Positions 7,003 to 10,382 of a stretch of 10,382 bases of DNA are shown here, one piece after another. The DNA lies in assembly GCA_002478045.1 (NCBI GenBank), contig DLLT01000005.1:1-10382 (forward strand), in the 5' to 3' direction. The position numbers and the translations under genes are program-made. The notes beneath the pieces were generated by a model. It saw only the letters and a list, made by a program, of their open reading frames with translations, was not told where the DNA came from and did not search any database. The stretch is from Porphyromonadaceae bacterium UBA7555 (GTDB taxonomy: Bacteria; Bacteroidota; Bacteroidia; Bacteroidales; Muribaculaceae). Each line of letters starts with the position of its first letter. The stretch's first letter is position 1.

Positions 7003-7731
7003 TCAGTGCGGTTTGCGAAAGGTCCACTCGTCGGTATACAGCCTTTGGCGTATTTGTTCGATTTGTTCGATTTCGGCATCGGTGATTACGTGAACTTTTC
7101 CATCGGCGCCGGGCGCATCAAGGGCGGCGCGCAGGTCGTCAAAAGCCAGATCCGGGTATATAGTACGCAGTCCGGCTACGCGTGATGCCACCGATGCCAC
7201 GCCGTGGCGTTGCAATTTTTCGGTCGGAGGTGTCAGCACCTGCCGCATTGTGTCCGTGTCTGTGTCCCAGAGCATGGTGCTGTGCGCTACGTATCTTTCG
7301 CCGAGGTCGTAGAATGCACCGCCGGAGACTTTGCGCCCGTCAACGCATACATCGTTGCGACCCGAGCCGATGGCGTCTATGCCGAGGGTGTGCAGGCGCG
7401 CGCATATATCGTCGGTGTAGCGCGCAAAGGCTTCGGGCACAGAGGTGTCATGTGCATCGGCGATGTAACTGACCATAATGTTATGGGTGTCGGCATATAT
7501 GGCACCGCCACCGCTGTGACGGCGGCAGATGTCTATGCCGAGCTGACGGCATCGTTCGACATTGACTTCACTGTCAAGGTCTTGGTTGCGCCCTATGACT
7601 ACGGTAGGGGCTATGACCCATGTAAAGATATAGTCTTGACCCTCAGGGAGGTTGGCGGCCACCCATCTTTCCATTGCCAAATAGAAAGATGCGCGTCGCG
7701 GGGTGTCGTGTTCAAGCGTCAAGCGTATCAT
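7003..7731 (-). CDS. lplA: Lipoate-protein ligase A, short form
   Basis: This BPL/LplA-fold enzyme should activate free lipoate with ATP and transfer it to the lysine of lipoyl domains, here most obviously K61 of the neighbouring GcvH. The lipoate-binding loop RRHSGGGAIYADTHNIMVS (70-88), PTVVIGRNQ (42-50) and GRNDVCVDGRKVSGGAFY (124-141) are all present, and K134 is the expected catalytic lysine (equivalent to K133 of E. coli LplA). It has 242 residues and stops just after the YTDEWTF pivot. The C-terminal accessory domain of the 338-residue E. coli enzyme is therefore missing, and no such domain is encoded just downstream. It is the first gene of the operon, with a consensus promoter about 100 bases upstream. 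I see no lipA or lipB in the window, so this locus points to lipoate salvage. An octanoyl or lipoyl transferase role is possible but less likely given K134. Confidence 0.9.
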   Translation of the reverse strand: MIRLTLEHDTPRRASFYLAMERWVAANLPEGQDYIFTWVIAPTVVIGRNQDLDSEVNVERCRQLGIDICRRHSGGGAIYADTHNIMVSYIADAHDTSVPEAFARYTDDICARLHTLGIDAIGSGRNDVCVDGRKVSGGAFYDLGERYVAHSTMLWDTDTDTMRQVLTPPTEKLQRHGVASVASRVAGLRTIYPDLAFDDLRAALDAPGADGKVHVITDAEIEQIEQIRQRLYTDEWTFRKPH

Positions 7732-7835
7732 TGTGCCGGCGTATGTCGTTAGTTCGAGGATAGGACCATGGACGTTGATTTGCGATGTATGTTTGCATCT
7801 TCATACAATAATGTCTCGCGGCCATATCCACAGCC
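7732..7835 (-). promoter_or_regulatory. 5' leader of the lplA-gcv operon
   Basis: About 100 nt lie between the expected transcription start and the lplA ATG. The only local structure I see is a weak 5-bp hairpin (GTATG/CATAC, about 7785-7805). I do not recognise a riboswitch, and there is no Shine-Dalgarno sequence in front of lplA. Confidence 0.4.
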
Positions 7836-7866
7836 CAAAAGTAAGCATTTTCCGCGATACGGCAAA
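7836..7866 (-). promoter_or_regulatory. Bacteroidota sigma-ABfr promoter for the lplA-gcv operon
   Basis: On the minus strand there is a -33 element TTTG (7866-7863), exactly 19 bases of spacer, and a -7 element TACTTTTG (7843-7836). This is a full match to the TTTG-N19-21-TAnnTTTG consensus. Transcription should start near 7830, giving a leader of about 100 nt before lplA. I scanned for the -7 box in the gaps before gcvT, gcvH and the glycosyltransferase and found none, so this looks like the promoter for the whole operon. The -7 box alone is expected about 2.5 times per strand by chance in a window this size. The correctly spaced -33 makes this one much stronger. Confidence 0.72.
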
Positions 7867-7912
7867 ACCGGAAGTCGCATTTCTACCTACTGTAGCTATA
7901 AAAAACGAGCGC

Positions 7913-7957
7913 GCAAACGGCATTGGAGAATATCCGGGGCGATGGACGTGCGTTTGC
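7913..7957. repeat. Inverted repeat upstream of the operon promoter
   Basis: GCAAACG (7913-7919) and CGTTTGC (7951-7957) form a 7-bp inverted repeat with a 31-base spacer. It lies 47-91 bases upstream of the -33 element, between the small RNA terminator and the lplA promoter. It could be an activator or operator site, but the arms are short and widely spaced, so chance is a fair alternative. Confidence 0.2.
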
Positions 7958-7998
7958 TAAGGCTTCAAAAGTGCCGTTCGGGAGCAATCTGTACTTTC

Positions 7999-8037
7999 AA
8001 AAAAATAGGAAAGAGCTATCTCGCGACAACTCTTTCC
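7999..8037 (-). terminator. Intrinsic terminator, 13-bp stem with GNRA loop and U tract
   Basis: On the minus strand GGAAAGAG plus TTGTC (8037-8025) pairs with GATAG plus CTCTTTCC (8020-8008) over 13 bp, including two G-U pairs, around a GCGA tetraloop. It is followed directly by TATTTTTTT (8007-7999). This is a textbook factor-independent terminator. It lies well upstream of the lplA promoter and about 130 bases past the kup stop, so it most simply ends a separate short transcript. Confidence 0.82.
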
Positions 8038-8077
8038 CTTAAACCTTTATCTTAATCTAATACTATGAAAAACACAC
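7999..8077 (-). ncRNA. Candidate small RNA or terminated leader RNA, about 78 nt
   Basis: A -7 box TATTTTTG (8088-8081, minus strand, followed by C) would start a transcript near 8077, and the intrinsic terminator would end it near 7999. The 5' part (about 8077-8038) is mostly unstructured, U- and A-rich, and contains CATAGTATTAGATTAAG (8066-8050), followed by AAGGTTTAAGG. The 3' part is the 13-bp GNRA-capped hairpin. There is no open reading frame of useful size in the transcript. From memory, unchecked, a block like CATAGTATTAGAT recurs in Bacteroidales spacers, so this may belong to a repeated leader or sRNA family. No -33 TTTG is present at the right spacing. An alternative is an attenuated leader of a longer transcript reaching lplA. 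Confidence 0.5.
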
Positions 8078-8080
8078 GTG

Positions 8081-8088
8081 CAAAAATA
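8081..8088 (-). promoter_or_regulatory. -7 promoter box of the candidate small RNA
   Basis: CAAAAATA on the plus strand reads TATTTTTG on the minus strand, an exact TAnnTTTG match. The sequence upstream of it (8089-8160) is extremely AT-rich, which may act like an UP element. No TTTG occurs at the -33 position, so support is partial. Confidence 0.45.
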
Positions 8089-8122
8089 CGGCATTTTTCT
8101 ATTTAATTAAAATTTTTAAATT

Positions 8123-8153
8123 GATATTATAAAATATTAACCTATATAATATC
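8123..8153 (-). repeat. AT-only inverted repeat after kup
   Basis: GATATTATA (8123-8131) and TATAATATC (8145-8153) form a 9-bp inverted repeat with a 13-nt loop, 15 bases past the kup stop codon. It could be a weak 3' end signal for kup. It is nearly all A-T pairs in an AT-rich spacer where such repeats arise by chance, so I give it little weight. Confidence 0.25.
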
Positions 8154-8167
8154 TCTATTAACAAATA

Positions 8168-10195
8168 TTAAACATTTGAAGTGCTTTTTTGCTTGTTGCA
8201 TTGTACGGCATCAGAAACCGTAGTGCCTTTGGCGATGCGTGAGATACGGCGAGGCTTGTAGTTGGAGATAATGAGTGGAATCGTCTCTACAATGACCGAT
8301 GATGTGTCCAAGCCCATGGCAGTGCTGTCGCTGACGCCAAGACGGCGCAGACGTTCGTGCCATATCATAAGTCGCCTATCCGTAGGCTTGCAATCGGACG
8401 AAGAGGAGAAGACGCGGTGCAGTTCTATGAAGATGAAGTCGCCGGCAATGCCGTGGGCTTTGAGCGATGGATAGGAAGATATAATGGATGTCTTGCCTTG
8501 GGAAACCATATCTTCAATGATTTGTCGCAGGTAGACGTTTATTCGTGTATCAGTTTGAAAGCCAAGGTATAGTGTGACAAAGTACATTGCACCCGGAATG
8601 AGTTCGGAGATGTCATATTCAAGCCGATGCGGTGTATCGCAGTGCTCGATGTGTATCAGCCAGTAATGGTCGGCACGCTTGGGATGGCGGTTGATGATGG
8701 AGTACAGCAATTTGCTTTCGAGGCGTTCGGGGTTGGGGCTACGAGAGAAGTATACGACATTGGAAGCGAACATTGGAATTGTTTTATCCTGACGTATATC
8801 GTTGATTATTGGTAGTTTATCGGCAGTATCGATGTATTCGATATAGCGTGACCGCATACGTGTCGATGTGAACCATATAGTCATAATCAAAGCTATGACA
8901 CAGGCTATGAGTATAGTGTACCAGCCTCCGTGAGCAAATTTAGAGAGGTTGCCGATGAGGAATATACACTCGATGATGCCGAAGAATGCAGCGAAGGCGG
9001 CGCATATCCATAGTGGCAGGTGTCGATGCAGGTACAATGTCAGCAGTGCTGTGGTCATCAGCATTGTGACAGTGATGGCAAGGCCGTAGGCGGCTTCCAT
9101 AGCGGATGAGTCCCTGAATACGAGTACGGTCATGACACAACCGACAAATAATGCCGTGTTTACTACCGGAATGTATGGTTGGCCTTTTGCCGCGCCGGGA
9201 TATTTGATGCGCAGTGCCGGCCAAAAGTTTAGGTTGACAGCTTCGGCGAACATCGTGAATGTGCCCGAGATGAGCGCTTGACTGGCGATGACGGCGGCTC
9301 CGGTGGCCATTAATATGCCGGGAATTATTAGCCATTGTGGCATAATGCCGTAAAAGGGATTGACCGGAATGCTTTCACTCCCCATATTTGCTATAAGCCA
9401 TGCACCCTGGCCCATATAATTGAGGATAAGTGCGACCTTTACAAAGCACCATGAGATAGTGATGTTGCGACGGCCGCAGTGGCCAAGGTCTGAGTACAAG
9501 GCCTCGGCTCCGGTGGTACAAAGGAATATTGCGCCAACGATGACAAACCATTCTGGGTTGGTCCACAGCAGGTGTATCGCATAGTATGGGTTGAAGGCAC
9601 GAAGGATTTGCCAGGCCATAGGTAAGCAGCATATACCCAGAATGGCAAGCATTGCGAACCATGCCAGCATAAATGGGCCGAAGAACCGTCCTATGCGTCC
9701 TGTGCCGAGGTGCTGAGCCGCGAAGAGTAGTGCGATTATAAACAGCACTATCGGAAGAGTCGGAACATTGTCGCCGAAGACTACATTAAGACCTTCGATG
9801 GCGGAGGTGACGGTGATGGCCGGGGTGATGACGCCATCGGCGATAAGGGCGGCGGCACCGGCAGCTGCAACGATATACAGCCATCGTCGCGGCAACTTGC
9901 GTAGCAGTGCAAACAGTGACAGGATGCCTCCTTCGCCATTGTTGTCGGCGCGTAGGGCGATAATGACGTATTTGAGTGTCGTCTGTAGCGTTAGCGTCCA
10001 AATGACGCACGATACCGCCCCGATGATATAGTTGGCGTCAAATTTCGCGTAGGCTCCGATGACGGCTTTCATAACGTACAGCGGCGATGTGCCTATATCG
10101 CCGAAGACTATGCCTATGGTGACAAGTAGTCCGAGTGCTGTAATGCGTTTGTGCGTTTCAGAATTCATAAATAGAGTGCGGATAGGTGTGGACAT
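8168..10195 (-). CDS. kup: Kup-family potassium uptake transporter
   Basis: This is an inner-membrane K+ transporter of the KUP/HAK/KT family, usually a K+/H+ symporter. The family signature GDIGTSPLY is at 32-40. D33 is the counterpart of the functional aspartate of E. coli Kup. Other blocks are NGEGGILSLFALL (86-98), ADGVITPAI (119-127), TTGAEALYSDLGH (227-239) and AYGLAITVTMLMTT (369-382). About 12 membrane helices fill residues 20-440, and a cytoplasmic C-terminal domain of about 230 residues follows. At 675 residues it is longer than E. coli Kup (622). The start is uncertain: M10 (ATG at 10168) would put the GDIGTSPLY motif at the same distance from the N terminus as in E. coli and is preceded by A/T-rich sequence, so it may be the true start. 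The gene is on the same strand as the glycine cleavage operon but separated by 436 bases with its own signals, so it is a separate unit. Confidence 0.96.
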   Translation of the reverse strand: MSTPIRTLFMNSETHKRITALGLLVTIGIVFGDIGTSPLYVMKAVIGAYAKFDANYIIGAVSCVIWTLTLQTTLKYVIIALRADNNGEGGILSLFALLRKLPRRWLYIVAAAGAAALIADGVITPAITVTSAIEGLNVVFGDNVPTLPIVLFIIALLFAAQHLGTGRIGRFFGPFMLAWFAMLAILGICCLPMAWQILRAFNPYYAIHLLWTNPEWFVIVGAIFLCTTGAEALYSDLGHCGRRNITISWCFVKVALILNYMGQGAWLIANMGSESIPVNPFYGIMPQWLIIPGILMATGAAVIASQALISGTFTMFAEAVNLNFWPALRIKYPGAAKGQPYIPVVNTALFVGCVMTVLVFRDSSAMEAAYGLAITVTMLMTTALLTLYLHRHLPLWICAAFAAFFGIIECIFLIGNLSKFAHGGWYTILIACVIALIMTIWFTSTRMRSRYIEYIDTADKLPIINDIRQDKTIPMFASNVVYFSRSPNPERLESKLLYSIINRHPKRADHYWLIHIEHCDTPHRLEYDISELIPGAMYFVTLYLGFQTDTRINVYLRQIIEDMVSQGKTSIISSYPSLKAHGIAGDFIFIELHRVFSSSSDCKPTDRRLMIWHERLRRLGVSDSTAMGLDTSSVIVETIPLIISNYKPRRISRIAKGTTVSDAVQCNKQKSTSNV

Positions 10196-10208
10196 CGGCA
10201 GACGATGT

Positions 10209-10223
10209 ACGGCATTGCGCCGT
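10209..10223 (-). repeat. Small hairpin in the kup leader
   Basis: ACGGC (10209-10213) pairs with GCCGT (10219-10223) around a 5-nt loop, 13 bases upstream of the longer kup start. It could affect access to that start codon. The stem is short. Confidence 0.2.
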
Positions 10224-10233
10224 TATTCGGCAG

Positions 10234-10241
10234 CGAAGTTA
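10234..10241 (-). promoter_or_regulatory. Possible kup -7 box (one mismatch)
   Basis: The minus strand reads TAACTTCG, one base off TAnnTTTG, and it is followed by C as in many Bacteroidota promoters. No TTTG lies at the -33 position. It would place the start of transcription near 10228 and give a leader of about 33 nt to the first ATG. Confidence 0.25.
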
Positions 10242-10276
10242 GTGTTTTTTTCTGAGATAGCGGTGTGTATTGTGAA

Positions 10277-10284
10277 TATGTTTG
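10277..10284 (+). promoter_or_regulatory. Possible -7 box for a divergent plus-strand gene
   Basis: TATGTTTG is an exact TAnnTTTG match on the plus strand, about 70 bases before the possible start codons at the right edge. No TTTG is found 19-21 bases upstream, and a few such boxes are expected by chance in this window. Confidence 0.25.
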
Positions 10285-10351
10285 TTTTCGGCGTTTCGGA
10301 TTTGATGTATGTGGTCGTGTGAGTCGCTTCGGGAAGGGTGGAGCCATAGAT

Positions 10352-10382
10352 ATGTATGAGTATACAAAAGAAACGCTTCGTT
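10352..10382 (+). CDS. Possible start of a divergent gene, cut by the window edge
   Basis: Two overlapping ATGs begin open frames that run off the end: 10352 (MYEYTKETLR) and 10356 (MSIQKKRFV). A purine-rich stretch GGGAAGGGTGGAG (10331-10343) lies 8 and 12 bases before them, and an exact TAnnTTTG box lies further upstream. With fewer than 11 codons visible, product and even reality cannot be judged. I list it because the 187 bases upstream of kup are long enough for a divergent promoter pair. Confidence 0.25.
   Translation, partial: MYEYTKETLR

Noticed and set aside
7768..8055. A 95-codon plus-strand open frame in the kup-lplA spacer
   Set aside because: It runs across the minus-strand consensus promoter, the inverted repeat and the intrinsic terminator, has no recognisable motif, and has a biased K/R/S-rich composition. 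The non-coding reading explains the sequence better.
8065..8106. A 13-codon plus-strand frame starting ATGAAAAACAC, like a leader peptide
   Set aside because: The ATG and following A-rich sequence are the complement of the conserved-looking 5' part and -7 box of the minus-strand RNA. No plus-strand promoter is seen.
8881..8945. Two further TAnnTTTG matches on the minus strand inside kup
   Set aside because: They are within coding sequence and their number matches chance expectation (about 2.5 per strand in this window).

Overview
The window looks like chromosomal DNA of a Bacteroidota bacterium, most likely of the order Bacteroidales. A Muribaculaceae-like member is a guess from the fairly GC-rich coding sequence. 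The reasons are a perfect TTTG-N19-TAnnTTTG promoter (the Bacteroidota sigma-ABfr consensus), A-rich leaders in front of most starts instead of Shine-Dalgarno sequences, and AT-rich spacers beside GC-rich genes. All eight complete genes lie on the minus strand, so transcription runs from high to low coordinates. The genes are ordinary and well conserved. The less ordinary material is in the spacers.

Right end (10382 to 8168): a Kup-type potassium transporter. The 187 bases in front of it may also hold the start of a divergent plus-strand gene that leaves the window. Between kup and lplA is a 436-base non-coding stretch (7732-8167). It holds an AT-rich inverted repeat next to the kup stop, then a compact unit that looks like a free-standing small RNA of about 78 nt (its own -7 box, and a 13-bp GNRA-capped terminator with a U tract), and then the consensus promoter of the next operon.

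Centre (7731 to 1019): a complete glycine cleavage system operon in the order lplA, gcvT, gcvH, gcvPA, gcvPB, lpdA. GcvP (split into two subunits with an ATGA overlap) decarboxylates glycine with PLP. The aminomethyl group goes to the lipoyl arm of GcvH. GcvT passes the one-carbon unit to tetrahydrofolate and releases ammonia. Lpd reoxidises the dihydrolipoyl arm and makes NADH. LplA, at the head of the operon, attaches salvaged lipoate to GcvH. One transcription unit therefore carries the enzyme system and the ligase that activates it. A strong hairpin without a U tract sits between gcvH and gcvPA and may set H-protein dosage.

Left end (950 to 1): a family 2 glycosyltransferase 68 bases after lpdA, probably read through from the operon although it has no evident link to glycine metabolism. 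A 12-bp inverted repeat beyond it may end the transcript. I see no mobile elements, CRISPR arrays, tRNA or rRNA genes, and no evident new multi-gene system. The best candidate for something undescribed is the small RNA at about 8077-7999.
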